DNA of 64,000 nt from Pseudomonas sp. F(2018) (GCF_005508865.1 NZ_SCOM01000002.1:1054001-1118000); one strand, 5' to 3'; shown: positions 30,136-42,381, counted from the first letter of the stretch. Notes: a model not told the origin generated them from the letters alone. Numbers and translations are program-made.

Positions 30136-30936
30136 ATGACCGACTTCACTACCGTACAGCTGGAAAAAGACCCGCGCGGCTTCGCCACCCTGTGGCTGAA
30201 CCGCCCGGACAAGAACAACGCCTTCAACGCCGAGATGATCCGCGAGCTGATCCTCGCCCTCGACTTGATCGCCGCCGACAAGACCCTGCGCTTCTTACTG
30301 CTGCGCGGCCGCGGCAGGCATTTCTCCGCCGGCGCCGATCTGGCCTGGATGCAGGCCTCGGCCAAGCTCGATTACAACGCCAATCTGAATGACGCCCGCG
30401 AGCTGGCCGAGCTGATGTACAACCTCAACGGCCTGAAGATTCCGACCCTGGCCGTGGTACAGGGCGCGGCCTTCGGCGGTGCTGTGGGCCTGGTCAGCTG
30501 CTGCGATATGGCCATTGGCAGCGACGACGCGCTGTTCAGCCTGTCCGAAGTGCGCATCGGCCTGGCCCCTGCGGTGATCAGCCCCTTCGTGGTCCAGGCC
30601 CTCGGCGAGCGCGCCGCGCGCCGCTATGCGCTGACCGCCGAACGCTTCTCCGGCCACCGCGCCCGCGAACTGGGCCTGCTGGCCGAGGCCTACCCGGCCG
30701 CCGAGCTGGACGCCCAGGTCGAAGGCTGGGTGAACAATCTGCTGCTCAACAGCCCGCAGGCCATGCAGGCCAGCAAGGACCTGCTGCGCGAAGTGGCCAG
30801 CGGCGTGCTCAACCCGCCGCTGCGCCGCTACACCGAGAACGCCATCGCCCGTATCCGCGTCAGCCCCGAAGGCCAGGAGGGGCTCAACGCCTTCCTGGAA
30901 AAACGCACGCCCGCCTGGCAGGAGCCGCAAGCATGA
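30136..30936 (+). CDS. liuC: 3-Methylglutaconyl-CoA hydratase
   Basis: 266 residues, crotonase fold. The oxyanion-hole region is GRGRHFSAGADLAWMQASAK, and the second loop is VQGAAFGGAVGLVSCCDMAI. It hydrates 3-methylglutaconyl-CoA to HMG-CoA in leucine degradation. Its stop overlaps the liuD start by 4 bases (ATGA), and liuB ends 3 bases upstream. Confidence 0.94.
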   Translation: MTDFTTVQLEKDPRGFATLWLNRPDKNNAFNAEMIRELILALDLIAADKTLRFLLLRGRGRHFSAGADLAWMQASAKLDYNANLNDARELAELMYNLNGLKIPTLAVVQGAAFGGAVGLVSCCDMAIGSDDALFSLSEVRIGLAPAVISPFVVQALGERAARRYALTAERFSGHRARELGLLAEAYPAAELDAQVEGWVNNLLLNSPQAMQASKDLLREVASGVLNPPLRRYTENAIARIRVSPEGQEGLNAFLEKRTPAWQEPQA

Positions 30937-32882
30937 GCCGCAAGCACATCGATACCCTGCTGGTGGCCAACCGCGGCGAGATCGCCTGCCGGGTGATGCG
31001 CACCGCCAAGGCCCAGGGTCTGAAGACCGTGGCCGTGCACAGCGCCATCGACGCCCATGCGCGCCATGTGCGCGAGGCCGACCTGGCGGTGAACCTCGGC
31101 GGCGCCAAGCCGGCCGAGAGCTACCTGCTCATCGACAAGATCATCGCTGCGGCCAAGGCCAGCGGTGCCCAGGCCATCCACCCGGGCTACGGCTTCCTCT
31201 CCGAGAACGCCGGTTTCGCCCGCGCCATCGAGGCCGCCGGCCTGGTGTTCCTCGGCCCGCCCGCCAGCGCCATCGACGCCATGGGCAGCAAGTCCGCGGC
31301 CAAGGCGCTGATGGAAGACGCCGGCGTGCCCCTGGTGCCCGGCTACCACGGCGAGGCCCAGGACGTGGAGACCTTCCGCGTCGCCGCCGAACGCATCGGC
31401 TACCCGGTGCTGCTCAAGGCCGCTGCCGGTGGCGGTGGCAAGGGCATGAAGGTGGTCGAGCGCGAGAGCGAGCTGGCCGAAACCCTGGAATCCGCCCAGC
31501 GTGAAGCCCAGTCCGCCTTCGGCGATTCGCGCATGCTGGTAGAAAAGTACGTACTGCAGCCGCGCCACGTGGAGATCCAGGTATTCGCCGACAGCCATGG
31601 CAACTGCCTGTACCTCAACGAACGCGACTGCTCGATCCAGCGCCGTCACCAGAAGGTGGTCGAGGAAGCGCCGGCTCCGGGCCTTTCGCCCGAACTGCGC
31701 CGCGCCATGGGCGAGGCCGCGGTCAAGGCCGCCCAGGCCATCGGCTATGTCGGCGCCGGCACCGTGGAATTCCTGCTGGATGCCCGCGGCCAGTTCTTCT
31801 TTATGGAGATGAACACCCGTCTGCAGGTGGAACACCCGGTCACCGAGGCCATCACCGGCCTCGACCTGGTGGCCTGGCAGATCCGTGTTGCCCGTGGCGA
31901 GGCACTGCCGATCACCCAGGCCGAAGTGCCGCTCAATGGCCATGCCATTGAGGTGCGCCTGTACGCCGAGGACACCGATAACGACTTCCTGCCCGCCTCC
32001 GGCGACCTCAAGCTGTATCGCGAACCGGCCGCTGGTGAAGGTCGCCGCGTCGATAGCGGCGTAGCCGAAGGCGACACCGTCTCGCCGTTCTACGACCCCA
32101 TGCTGGCCAAGCTGATCGCCTGGGGCGAGGACCGCGAGCAGGCCCACCAGCGCCTGCTGGCCATGCTCGAAGAAACGCTGGTCGGCGGCTTCGCCAGCAA
32201 CCTGCCCTTCCTGCGTCGCGTGCTGGCCCATCCGGCTTTCGCCAATGCCGAGCTGGATACCGGCTTTATTCCCCGTCACCAGGCTCAGCTGCTGCCTGCG
32301 GTGGCCGAACTGCCGAGCGAGTTCTGGCAATTGGCCGGCGAAGCCTGGCTGCAGAGCGAGGCGCCGCGCCGCAGCCACGAGGACTATCACTCGCCCTGGA
32401 GCGGCAACCTCGGCTGGCGCGCCGGTCTGGCCAGCGAGACCGATCTGCAGCTGAGCTGCGGTGAGCAACGCCAGACCGTGCACCTGCGCGGCGCGCTGCA
32501 GTCGCAGCTGCTGGGCGAGCAACTGTGGCTCGAACAGGACGGCCTGCGCCGCGCCCACCGTGCCATCCGCCAGGGCGATGCGCTGTATCTGGAGTGGCAA
32601 GGTCGCCTGCATGAGGTGCGCAAGGTCGACCCGATCGCCGAGGTCGAGGCCAGCCACGCACAGCACGGCGGGCTGACGGCGCCCATGAACGGCAGTATCG
32701 TGCGCGTGCTGGTCGAACCCGGCCAGTCTGTGGAAGCCGGCACCGCCCTGGTGGTACTGGAAGCCATGAAGATGGAGCACAGCATCCGCGCGCCCCACGC
32801 CGGCACGGTCAAGGCGCTGTACTGTGGCGAAGGGGATATGGTCAGCGAAGGCGCCGCACTGGTAGAGCTGGAAGAGGCCTGA
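30933..32882 (+). CDS. liuD: 3-Methylcrotonyl-CoA carboxylase alpha (biotin carboxylase/carrier) subunit
   Basis: 649 residues. The biotin-carboxylase N-domain begins LLVANRGEIACRVMRTAKAQ. The ATP-grasp glycine loop is KAAAGGGGKGMKVV and the lid is ERDCSIQRRHQKVVEEAPAP. The C-terminal biotinyl domain carries the biotin lysine K613 in EAMKMEH. It carries out ATP-dependent carboxylation of biotin and transfer with LiuB. It is the last gene before a palindromic repeat (32897-32994) that separates it from liuE. Confidence 0.96.
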   Translation: MSRKHIDTLLVANRGEIACRVMRTAKAQGLKTVAVHSAIDAHARHVREADLAVNLGGAKPAESYLLIDKIIAAAKASGAQAIHPGYGFLSENAGFARAIEAAGLVFLGPPASAIDAMGSKSAAKALMEDAGVPLVPGYHGEAQDVETFRVAAERIGYPVLLKAAAGGGGKGMKVVERESELAETLESAQREAQSAFGDSRMLVEKYVLQPRHVEIQVFADSHGNCLYLNERDCSIQRRHQKVVEEAPAPGLSPELRRAMGEAAVKAAQAIGYVGAGTVEFLLDARGQFFFMEMNTRLQVEHPVTEAITGLDLVAWQIRVARGEALPITQAEVPLNGHAIEVRLYAEDTDNDFLPASGDLKLYREPAAGEGRRVDSGVAEGDTVSPFYDPMLAKLIAWGEDREQAHQRLLAMLEETLVGGFASNLPFLRRVLAHPAFANAELDTGFIPRHQAQLLPAVAELPSEFWQLAGEAWLQSEAPRRSHEDYHSPWSGNLGWRAGLASETDLQLSCGEQRQTVHLRGALQSQLLGEQLWLEQDGLRRAHRAIRQGDALYLEWQGRLHEVRKVDPIAEVEASHAQHGGLTAPMNGSIVRVLVEPGQSVEAGTALVVLEAMKMEHSIRAPHAGTVKALYCGEGDMVSEGAALVELEEA

Positions 32883-32896
32883 GCAACACCACTATT

Positions 32897-32994
32897 CCCT
32901 CTCCCTCCGGGAGAGGGTTAGGGTGAGGGCATCACGGGCCACTCCGCTCCCTCACCCTATGAGGGCCGCCCCGCCCTCTCCCAAGGGGAGAGGG
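32897..32994. repeat. Nested palindromic intergenic repeat between liuD and liuE
   Basis: The 140-base liuD-liuE gap contains CCCTCTCC followed by GGGAGAGGG, then TTAGGGTGAGGG, and on the other side CCCTCACCCTA followed by CCCTCTCCC and GGGGAGAGGG. Both halves form local hairpins and the whole also pairs end to end. This type of CCCTCTCC...GGAGAGGG repeat is widespread in high-GC gammaproteobacteria. It may stabilise or attenuate the operon mRNA. Confidence 0.75.
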
Positions 32995-33022
32995 CGCCGA
33001 AACTAATCTCGCGAGGAAATCC

Positions 33023-33925
33023 ATGAATCTGCCCCAACACGTCCGCCTGGTCGAAGTCGGCCCGCGCGACGGCCTGCAGAACGAGAAACAGCCGATCAGC
33101 GTGGCCGACAAGGTACGCCTGACCGACGACCTGAGCGCCGCCGGCCTGAGCTACATCGAGGTAGGCAGCTTCGTCTCGCCCAAGTGGGTGCCGCAGATGG
33201 CCGGCAGCGCCGAGGTGTTCGCCGGCATCCAGTACAAACCCGGTGTGGTCTACGGCGCCCTCACCCCCAACCTCAAAGGCTTCGAGGCCGCGGTCGAGGC
33301 CGGGGTTAAGGAAGTGGCGGTGTTCGCCGCCGCCAGCGAGGCCTTCTCGCAGAAGAACATCAACTGCTCCATCGCCGAGAGCCTGGAGCGCTTCGTGCCG
33401 GTGATGGAAGCGGCCAAAGCCCACGGCATCACGGTGCGCGGCTATGTCTCCTGCGTGCTCGGCTGCCCCTACGAGGGCGAAGTGGCGCCCGAGCAGGTCG
33501 CCGCCGTGGCCCGCGAGCTGTTCGCCATGGGCTGCTATGAGGTATCGCTAGGCGACACCATCGGCACCGGCACCGCTGGCAAGACCCGCACGATGTTCGA
33601 GGTGGTCGGCCGCGATATCCCGCGCGACAAGCTGGCCGGGCACTTCCACGACACCTACGGCCAGGCCCTGGCCAATATCTACGCCAGCCTTTTGGAAGGC
33701 ATCGCCGTGTTCGACAGCTCGGTCGCAGGCCTGGGCGGCTGCCCCTACGCCAAGGGCGCCACCGGCAACGTCGCTACCGAGGATGTGCTCTACCTGCTGC
33801 AGGGCCTGGGCATCCACACCGGCATCGACCTGGACAAGCTGATCGACGCTGGCGCACGCATCTGCCAGGTGCTCGGCAAGGACAACGGCTCGCGCGTGGC
33901 TCGCGCCCGCCTGGCCGCCCGCTGA
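33023..33925 (+). CDS. liuE: Hydroxymethylglutaryl-CoA lyase
   Basis: 300 residues, standard length. N-terminal [17 protein letters not shown] has the catalytic Arg-Asp-Gln. The active-site cysteine is in the signature [20 protein letters not shown], and the metal histidines are in GHFHDTYG. It cleaves HMG-CoA to acetyl-CoA and acetoacetate. The acetoacetate is the substrate of the acetoacetyl-CoA synthetase encoded 5.4 kb downstream. The start has GAGGAAA upstream. Confidence 0.96.
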   Translation: MNLPQHVRLVEVGPRDGLQNEKQPISVADKVRLTDDLSAAGLSYIEVGSFVSPKWVPQMAGSAEVFAGIQYKPGVVYGALTPNLKGFEAAVEAGVKEVAVFAAASEAFSQKNINCSIAESLERFVPVMEAAKAHGITVRGYVSCVLGCPYEGEVAPEQVAAVARELFAMGCYEVSLGDTIGTGTAGKTRTMFEVVGRDIPRDKLAGHFHDTYGQALANIYASLLEGIAVFDSSVAGLGGCPYAKGATGNVATEDVLYLLQGLGIHTGIDLDKLIDAGARICQVLGKDNGSRVARARLAAR

Positions 33926-34010
33926 ACGCCGGCGCTGCGACCAAGGTCAGATTGCCCGATGGCCCGCGCCGGTTAAGCTCCACCCCTCTTACCGCCTGCA
34001 GAGATCGCTG

Positions 34011-35420
<1,410 letters not shown>

Positions 35421-35424
35421 TAAA

Positions 35425-35516
35425 GAGACAAGTCTCAATAAAGAGACTTTCCAGCCGTACCAGTCTTTTCGGCTTTCTGCCCGGGACCTCCGGCCGCCCT
35501 GTCTCCATTACGAGAC
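35425..35516. promoter_or_regulatory. Upstream activator sites for the enhancer-binding protein
   Basis: In the 302-base gap between the regulator and the porin gene there are two dyads with the same half-site: GAGAC-AA-GTCTC at 35425-35436 and GTCTC-N6-GAGAC at 35501-35516. An extra single GAGAC lies at 35443-35447. They are about 65-170 bases upstream of the -24/-12 promoter, the usual range for sigma-54 activator sites. Confidence 0.65.
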
Positions 35517-35580
35517 AAGCACTGCTGCCGAATCTCTCGAAAAGCGTAGAAAATCCTTATAAATCAGCATCTTGTATTGT

Positions 35581-35597
35581 TGGCATGGAACTGGCTA
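35581..35597 (+). promoter_or_regulatory. Sigma-54 (-24/-12) promoter of the porin-permease-bdhA operon
   Basis: TGGCATGGAACTGGCTA at 35581-35597 has the invariant GG and GC exactly 10 bases apart and differs from the TGGCAC-N5-TTGC consensus at few positions. The AT-rich stretch upstream (35553-35580) and the GAGAC dyads further up fit an enhancer-driven promoter. The untranslated leader to the ATG at 35723 would be about 115 bases. Confidence 0.75.
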
Positions 35598-35722
35598 AAG
35601 GCCTGACGCGGCCAGACCGCAGCCGAAATAACAACAATACCGCTGCACGTAGCACGAACTCTGCTCCCGGGACGCCACGGCACCGTCTCCGTTCGCTACG
35701 CCGCCGCGCCAGGAGATATCCG

Positions 35723-36979
35723 ATGAGCAAACTCCCGCTCAGCCATGCCGTCGCCCTCGCCGCCCTCGGCGGTGTCTGCACGTCCAGCCAGGCCGCCTTC
35801 CTCGAAGACAGCAAAGCCAGCCTGGAACTGCGCAACTTCTATTTCAATCGCGACTTCCGCCAGGACAACGCCAGCCAGTCGAAACAGGAGGAGTGGGCCC
35901 AGGGCTTCCTCCTGCGCTACGAGTCCGGCTACACCGAAGGCACCGTCGGCGTCGGCGTGGACGCCCTCGGCATGCTCGGCGTCAAGCTCGACTCCAGCCC
36001 CGACCGCGCCGGCTCCGGCCTGCTGCCGCGCGACAAGGAGAGGGTCGACGGCGCCCAGGACGAATATGGCGAGCTGGGCCTGACCGCTAAGTTCAAGGCC
36101 GGCGCCAGCGTGCTCAAGGTCGGCACCTTGCTGCCCAAGCTGCCGACCGTGCTGGCCAACGACTCGCGCCTGCAGCCGCAGACCTTCCGCGGCGCGCACC
36201 TGAACTCCACCGACATCGCCGGCCTGACCCTCGACGCCGGCCAGCTGCGCCAGGTCAGCCAGCGCGACTCCTCGGACAGCGAGGACATGACCGTCACCAG
36301 CGGCAGCGCCCGTGGCATCGTCGCCAGTGGCGATAGCAATCGCTTCGACTTCGCCGGCGCCAGCTACAAGTGGAATGACCAGCTCACCACCGGCTACAGC
36401 TACGCCAAGCTCGACAAGCTCTACGACCAGCACATCGTCAACCTGACCCACCTGCTGCCGCTCGGCGCAGGCCAGTCGCTGAAGAGCGACCTGCGCTTCG
36501 CGCGCTCCGACGACGACGGCCACAGCAACGTCGACAACCGCGCCTTCGGCGCCATGTTCACCTACGGCCTCGGCGGCCATGCCTTCGGCCTCGGCTATCA
36601 GCGCATGAGCGGCGACACCGGCTTCGCCTACATCGGCGGCACCGACGCCTTCCTGGTCAACTTCGTGCAGATCGGCGACTTCGCCAACGCCGAGGAGCGC
36701 TCCTGGCAGGTGCGCTACGACTACAACTTCGCCGCCATCGGCATCCCCGGCCTGACCTTCATGACCCGCTACCTGTCCGGCGACAACATCGAGCTGGGCG
36801 CCGGCAAGCCGGAAGGCAAGGAATGGGAGCGCAACAGCGACATCGCCTACGTGTTCCAGGACGGCCCGCTGAAGAACTTTGGCATCAAATGGCGCAACGC
36901 CACGCTGCGCTCCGGCCACTTCGGCAATGACCTGGACGAGAACCGCCTGATCCTCAGTTACGTGCTGCCGCTCTGGTAA
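35723..36979 (+). CDS. OprD-family outer-membrane porin
   Basis: 418 residues. The signal peptide ends near TSSQAAF (residue 25), followed by the OprD-family start FLEDSKASLELRNFYFNRDF. The 18-strand barrel pattern continues to a C-terminal aromatic (SYVLPLW). It is a specific channel for a small anion; given the operon, hydroxybutyrate or acetoacetate is likely. An AGGAG ribosome binding site precedes the ATG at 35723. It is the first gene after the sigma-54 promoter. Confidence 0.92.
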   Translation: MSKLPLSHAVALAALGGVCTSSQAAFLEDSKASLELRNFYFNRDFRQDNASQSKQEEWAQGFLLRYESGYTEGTVGVGVDALGMLGVKLDSSPDRAGSGLLPRDKERVDGAQDEYGELGLTAKFKAGASVLKVGTLLPKLPTVLANDSRLQPQTFRGAHLNSTDIAGLTLDAGQLRQVSQRDSSDSEDMTVTSGSARGIVASGDSNRFDFAGASYKWNDQLTTGYSYAKLDKLYDQHIVNLTHLLPLGAGQSLKSDLRFARSDDDGHSNVDNRAFGAMFTYGLGGHAFGLGYQRMSGDTGFAYIGGTDAFLVNFVQIGDFANAEERSWQVRYDYNFAAIGIPGLTFMTRYLSGDNIELGAGKPEGKEWERNSDIAYVFQDGPLKNFGIKWRNATLRSGHFGNDLDENRLILSYVLPLW

Positions 36980-37061
36980 TGGACCAGCAAGCCCCCTACG
37001 TGACCCAAGACAACAAGATCGCTGTGCGTGAACGCCACGCCGCAGCACAGGAGATAGCTCC

Positions 37062-38453
37062 ATGAGCGTGATCATCGCCCTCGCGGCCCTTGCCCTGCTG
37101 ATGCTGGCCGCCTATCGCGGCTACAGCGTCATCCTCTTCGCCCCCATCGCCGCCCTAGGCGCCGTGCTGCTCACCGACCCATCCGCCGTGGCGCCCGCCT
37201 TTACCGGCGTGTTCATGGAGAAAATGGTCGGCTTCATCAAGCTGTACTTCCCGGTGTTCCTGCTCGGCGCCGTGTTCGGCAAGCTGATCGAGCTGTCCGG
37301 CTTCTCGCGCTCCATCGTCGCCACCGCCATCCGCCTGCTCGGCACCGGCCAGGCCATGCTGGTGATCGTGCTGGTCTGCGCCCTGCTCACCTACGGCGGC
37401 GTGTCGCTGTTCGTGGTGGTGTTCGCCGTGTACCCGTTCGCCGCCGAGATGTTCCGCCAGAGCAACATCCCCAAGCGCCTGATCCCGGCCACCATCGCCC
37501 TCGGCGCGTTTAGCTTCACCATGGACGCCCTGCCCGGCACCCCGCAGATCCAGAACATCATCCCCACCACCTTCTTCGGCACCACCTCCTGGGCGGCGCC
37601 GTGGCTGGGCGTGATCGGCACCCTGTTCGTGTTCAGCGTCGGCATGCTTTACCTGAGCCGCCAGCTGAGCAAGGCCAAGCGCAACGGCGAGGGCTACGGC
37701 ACCGAGCTGCGCAACGAGCCGGAGACCGCCGAGGACATCACCCTGCCCACCCCCTGGCTGGCGCTGGCGCCGCTGGTGCTGGTGGGCCTGTCCAATCTGC
37801 TGTTCACCCGCTGGATTCCGGAGATCTACGGCAAGACCCACAGCCTGCAGCTGGCCGGCATGGCGCAGCCGGTGACCAGCGAGGTGGCCAAGCTGACCGG
37901 CATCTGGGCCGTTCAGGCGGCGCTGCTGCTGGGCATCCTGCTGGTGCTGATCTGCGGCTTCCGCGCCATCCGCGCCAAGCTCGCCGAAGGCACCAAGACC
38001 GCCGTCGGCGGCGCGCTGCTGGCGTCGATGAACACCGCCTCGGAATACGGTTTCGGCGCGGTGATCGCCTCCCTGCCCGGCTTCCTGGTGCTGGCCGATG
38101 CGCTGAAGAGCATCCCCAACCCGCTGGTCAACGAGGCGGTCACCGTCACCCTGCTGGCCGGTATCACCGGTTCGGCCTCGGGCGGCATGAGCATCGCCCT
38201 GGCGGCCATGTCCGATACCTTCATCGCCGCCGCCAACGCCGCCAACATTCCGCTGGAAGTGCTGCACCGGGTCGCCTCGATGGCCTCCGGCGGCATGGAC
38301 ACCCTGCCGCACAACGGCGCGGTGATCACCCTGCTGGCGGTCACCGGCCTGACCCACCGCGAGGCGTACAAGGACATCTTCGGTATTACCCTGATCAAGA
38401 CCCTGGCCGTGTTCGTCGTGATCGGCGTGTTCTACGCCACCGGCATCGTCTAA
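37062..38453 (+). CDS. GntP-family permease, likely for 3-hydroxybutyrate
   Basis: 463 residues with about 12 membrane segments. GntP-family features: LLTYGGVSLFVVVFAVYPFA, DALPGTPQIQNIIPT, and a late GGMSIALAAM with MASGGMDTLPHNGAVITLL. GntP permeases take up gluconate or other carboxylates by proton symport. Its position between the OprD porin and bdhA suggests 3-hydroxybutyrate. GGAG lies upstream of the ATG. Confidence 0.9.
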   Translation: MSVIIALAALALLMLAAYRGYSVILFAPIAALGAVLLTDPSAVAPAFTGVFMEKMVGFIKLYFPVFLLGAVFGKLIELSGFSRSIVATAIRLLGTGQAMLVIVLVCALLTYGGVSLFVVVFAVYPFAAEMFRQSNIPKRLIPATIALGAFSFTMDALPGTPQIQNIIPTTFFGTTSWAAPWLGVIGTLFVFSVGMLYLSRQLSKAKRNGEGYGTELRNEPETAEDITLPTPWLALAPLVLVGLSNLLFTRWIPEIYGKTHSLQLAGMAQPVTSEVAKLTGIWAVQAALLLGILLVLICGFRAIRAKLAEGTKTAVGGALLASMNTASEYGFGAVIASLPGFLVLADALKSIPNPLVNEAVTVTLLAGITGSASGGMSIALAAMSDTFIAAANAANIPLEVLHRVASMASGGMDTLPHNGAVITLLAVTGLTHREAYKDIFGITLIKTLAVFVVIGVFYATGIV

Positions 38454-38454
38454 A

Positions 38455-38476
38455 CGTAGGGCGGGTGTAGCCCGCG
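38455..38476. repeat. Single arm of the REP-like palindrome found in opmB
   Basis: This 22-base stretch, starting 2 bases after the permease stop, matches the left arm at 8521-8542 in 20 of 22 positions. Its partner arm is missing, but a different hairpin (GGGCCGCC/GGCGGCCC) follows at once. It is either a decayed copy or a solo unit. Confidence 0.7.
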
Positions 38477-38515
38477 ACCGGGCCGCCGAGGCGGCCCGTG
38501 CAACAGGAGAAGCAC

Positions 38516-39286
38516 ATGAATCTGCAAGGCAAGACCGCCCTGGTCACCGGCTCCACCAGCGGCATTGGCTTAGGGATAGCCCTCAAGCTGGCCGAAGCCG
38601 GCGCCAACCTGGTGCTCAACGGTTTCGGTGACGTGGAGGCGGCCGTTGCCGCCGTTGCCGCCCACGGCGGCCAGGTGCGCCACCATCCGGCGGACATGAG
38701 CAAGCCCACGGAGATCGAGGCCCTGGTGCGCTTCGCCGAGGAGCAGTTCGGCGGCGTCGACATCCTGGTCAACAATGCCGGCATCCAGCATGTGGCGCCG
38801 GTCGAGGAATTCCCGGTGGAGCGCTGGGATTCGATCATCGCCATCAACCTCAGCTCCGCCTTCCACACCACGCGCCTGGCGCTGCCGGGCATGCGCGCAC
38901 GCAACTGGGGGCGGATCATCAACATCGCCTCGGCCCACGGCCTGGCGGCTTCGGCCGGCAAGAGCGCCTACGTGGCGGCCAAGCATGGTCTGGTCGGTTT
39001 GACCAAGAGCGTGGCGCTGGAAACCGCCACCACGGGCGTCACCTGCAACGCCATCTGCCCCGGCTGGGTGCTGACCCCGCTGGTACAGAAGCAGATCGAC
39101 GACCGCGCCGCCGCGGCCGGCGGCCTCGATCAGGCACGCCATAACCTGCTGGCCGAGAAACAGCCGTCGCTGGAGTTCGTCACCCCCGAACAGCTCGGCG
39201 CGCTGGCCCTGTTCCTCTGCAGCGAAGCCGCCGAACAGGTACGCGGCGCCGCCTGGAACATGGACGGTGGCTGGCTCGCCCAGTGA
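38516..39286 (+). CDS. bdhA: 3-Hydroxybutyrate dehydrogenase
   Basis: 256 residues, SDR fold. The cofactor loop is VTGSTSGIGLGIAL; NNAGIQHVAP marks the core; the catalytic residues are in ASAHGLAASAGKSAYVAAKH with Tyr and Lys in YVAAK. The C-terminal WNMDGGWLAQ is typical of BdhA. It oxidises (R)-3-hydroxybutyrate to acetoacetate with NAD. ACAGGAG precedes the ATG at 38516. It is followed 45 bases later by acetoacetyl-CoA synthetase, completing the route to acetoacetyl-CoA. Confidence 0.94.
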   Translation: MNLQGKTALVTGSTSGIGLGIALKLAEAGANLVLNGFGDVEAAVAAVAAHGGQVRHHPADMSKPTEIEALVRFAEEQFGGVDILVNNAGIQHVAPVEEFPVERWDSIIAINLSSAFHTTRLALPGMRARNWGRIINIASAHGLAASAGKSAYVAAKHGLVGLTKSVALETATTGVTCNAICPGWVLTPLVQKQIDDRAAAAGGLDQARHNLLAEKQPSLEFVTPEQLGALALFLCSEAAEQVRGAAWNMDGGWLAQ

Positions 39287-39331
39287 CTCCGTAACCTACA
39301 ATCGACACATAAAGAAGTCAGGATCGACCCG

Positions 39332-41287
<1,956 letters not shown>

Positions 41288-41389
41288 GCTGCACCCGCGA
41301 AACCGGCGGCGCCCCGCTCCGCCGCCGGCTTGAGCAGGACACCAGCACTGGGGCAGACTGCAACTCTCGCAGCCCACCTCGGTGACAAT

Positions 41390-41755
41390 ATGGACGTTGT
41401 CAAAACCCTCAAGCCCGGAAAGCCTGGCACCAAGCGCCTACAAGAACGCTACGGCGATAAACTTGTCGCCGTGCGCTACCGCCTCGACCGCAAGACCCGC
41501 ACCCACTACACCACGGTCGAGCTCATCGTCGAGCAGAAATACGCCCTTATCAAAGGCCAACCTGGCCCCTCCACCCTCCCAGCCCCTTCAGCCACTAACG
41601 TCGCGTTACGCATCCACCGGCACGAAACCGACCTACAGCGTCTGATCAAAAGCGCCGGCGGCAAATGGGATCGGGACAATCTTGTCTGGCTTATCGCCTC
41701 AGACGAGGTAGAGCGGCTGGGGTTGCAGGAAAGGATTATTCGTAGGGATGCCTAG
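41390..41755 (+). CDS. Hypothetical protein at the left edge of the cassette array
   Basis: 121 residues, starting MDVVKTLKPGKPGTKRLQER. The sequence recalls small conserved proteins often found near mobile DNA in proteobacteria, with a basic beta-rich first half and a helical second half (RLIKSAGGKWDRDNLVWLIA). The frame is open upstream to a TTG at 41330, but the ATG at 41390 matches the family start. It is not preceded by an attC-type core site, so it is flanking rather than a cassette. Base composition is already lower in GC than aacS. Function unknown. Confidence 0.65.
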   Translation: MDVVKTLKPGKPGTKRLQERYGDKLVAVRYRLDRKTRTHYTTVELIVEQKYALIKGQPGPSTLPAPSATNVALRIHRHETDLQRLIKSAGGKWDRDNLVWLIASDEVERLGLQERIIRRDA

Positions 41756-41820
41756 ATATGGATATCGGAATGCCTAGATACAGACATAACACCTAGATAA
41801 GGACATCATGCCTAGACCAA
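41748..41820 (+). repeat. Four imperfect tandem repeats before the first cassette
   Basis: Units sharing CCTAGA at 41751, 41773, 41792 and 41811 (periods 22, 19 and 19) run from the last codons of the preceding gene to 21 bases before the first core site. Each unit looks like ATGCCTAGAtaNNgacAT. They lie where an attI site would sit in a complete integron. Confidence 0.65.
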
Positions 41821-41840
41821 GGCATGTCGTATAAACACTA

Positions 41841-41847
41841 GTTAGGC
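41841..41847 (+). other. First recombination core (array entry point)
   Basis: GTTAGGC at 41841-41847, 6 bases before the first cassette ATG. Recombination would be between G and TTAGGC. No R''/L'' partner is seen upstream, so it is either the 3' end of a degenerate attI or a half attC left by deletion. Confidence 0.7.
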
Positions 41848-41852
41848 CAAAA

Positions 41853-42293
41853 ATGAATGACACAGCTGGGATAGTGGAAGACAGCTGCAAATTGACTGAG
41901 GTTTTTGGCTACTGGCCATCGTTTCATGACGCAGAAGTTATTAACATCACACTTAACCGAGACTGCGAAAACAACACAGCAGCACTAACAGTTGACATCC
42001 ACGTGTTTGAAATGACAAATCAAGTATCTGGCAGCGGCACATACATTTGCCGTCATCATTCCATTGTCACCATATTATTTACGGAAATTGATGAGCTGGA
42101 GCTTGATGCATTCAATCACCAAAATGCCCTTATGCAACTCTCAATTGAGGACATTTCGCAGAGACAGCTTGAGCGAGTCAAGTTATCTGTGGTCTTTGAG
42201 CCGGCATATGGTTTCGGTTGCAATTTTGTATGTCGTTCAGCGAGAGTTATTTCTGTACAAGCCGGCATCCCACAAGGCAGTGTTTATGCCTAA
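41853..42293 (+). CDS. Cassette 1: Imm50-like immunity protein
   Basis: 146 residues. FGYWPSFHDAEVINI near the N-terminus, followed by DIHVFEMTNQ and LDAFNHQNAL, matches the Imm50 family of immunity proteins to polymorphic toxins. No toxin gene is adjacent. The TTAGG of the core site lies 6 bases before the ATG and probably acts as ribosome binding site; the TAA stop is inside the GCCTAAC core of its attC. Cassette 5 encodes the same protein with four substitutions. The Imm50 call is from memory of the family pattern, so moderately sure. Confidence 0.78.
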   Translation: MNDTAGIVEDSCKLTEVFGYWPSFHDAEVINITLNRDCENNTAALTVDIHVFEMTNQVSGSGTYICRHHSIVTILFTEIDELELDAFNHQNALMQLSIEDISQRQLERVKLSVVFEPAYGFGCNFVCRSARVISVQAGIPQGSVYA

Positions 42294-42364
42294 CACATGG
42301 TTCAAGTCGTTCGCTTCGCTCACTCGGGACCGGCTAAAGCCGGCCCCTTAACCAAACGTTAGGC
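42288..42364 (+). repeat. attC of cassette 1 (77 bases, short family)
   Basis: R'' GCCTAAC at 42288-42294 and R' GTTAGGC at 42358-42364. The spacer contains AAATGGTTCAAG pairing with CTTAACCAAA and a GGACCGGC/GCCGGCCC inner stem. Confidence 0.92.
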
Positions 42365-42381
42365 AAACAAACGAGTATCAA

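Noticed and set aside
41303..41328. Terminator after the acetoacetyl-CoA synthetase gene
   Set aside because: The CCGGCGGCG/CGCCGCCGG dyad has no T tract after it and is GC-only; it is mentioned with the gene but not called as a terminator.
41330..41755. Integron integrase candidate at the left edge of the array
   Set aside because: The product is about 121 residues and lacks the tyrosine-recombinase R-H-R-Y residues.
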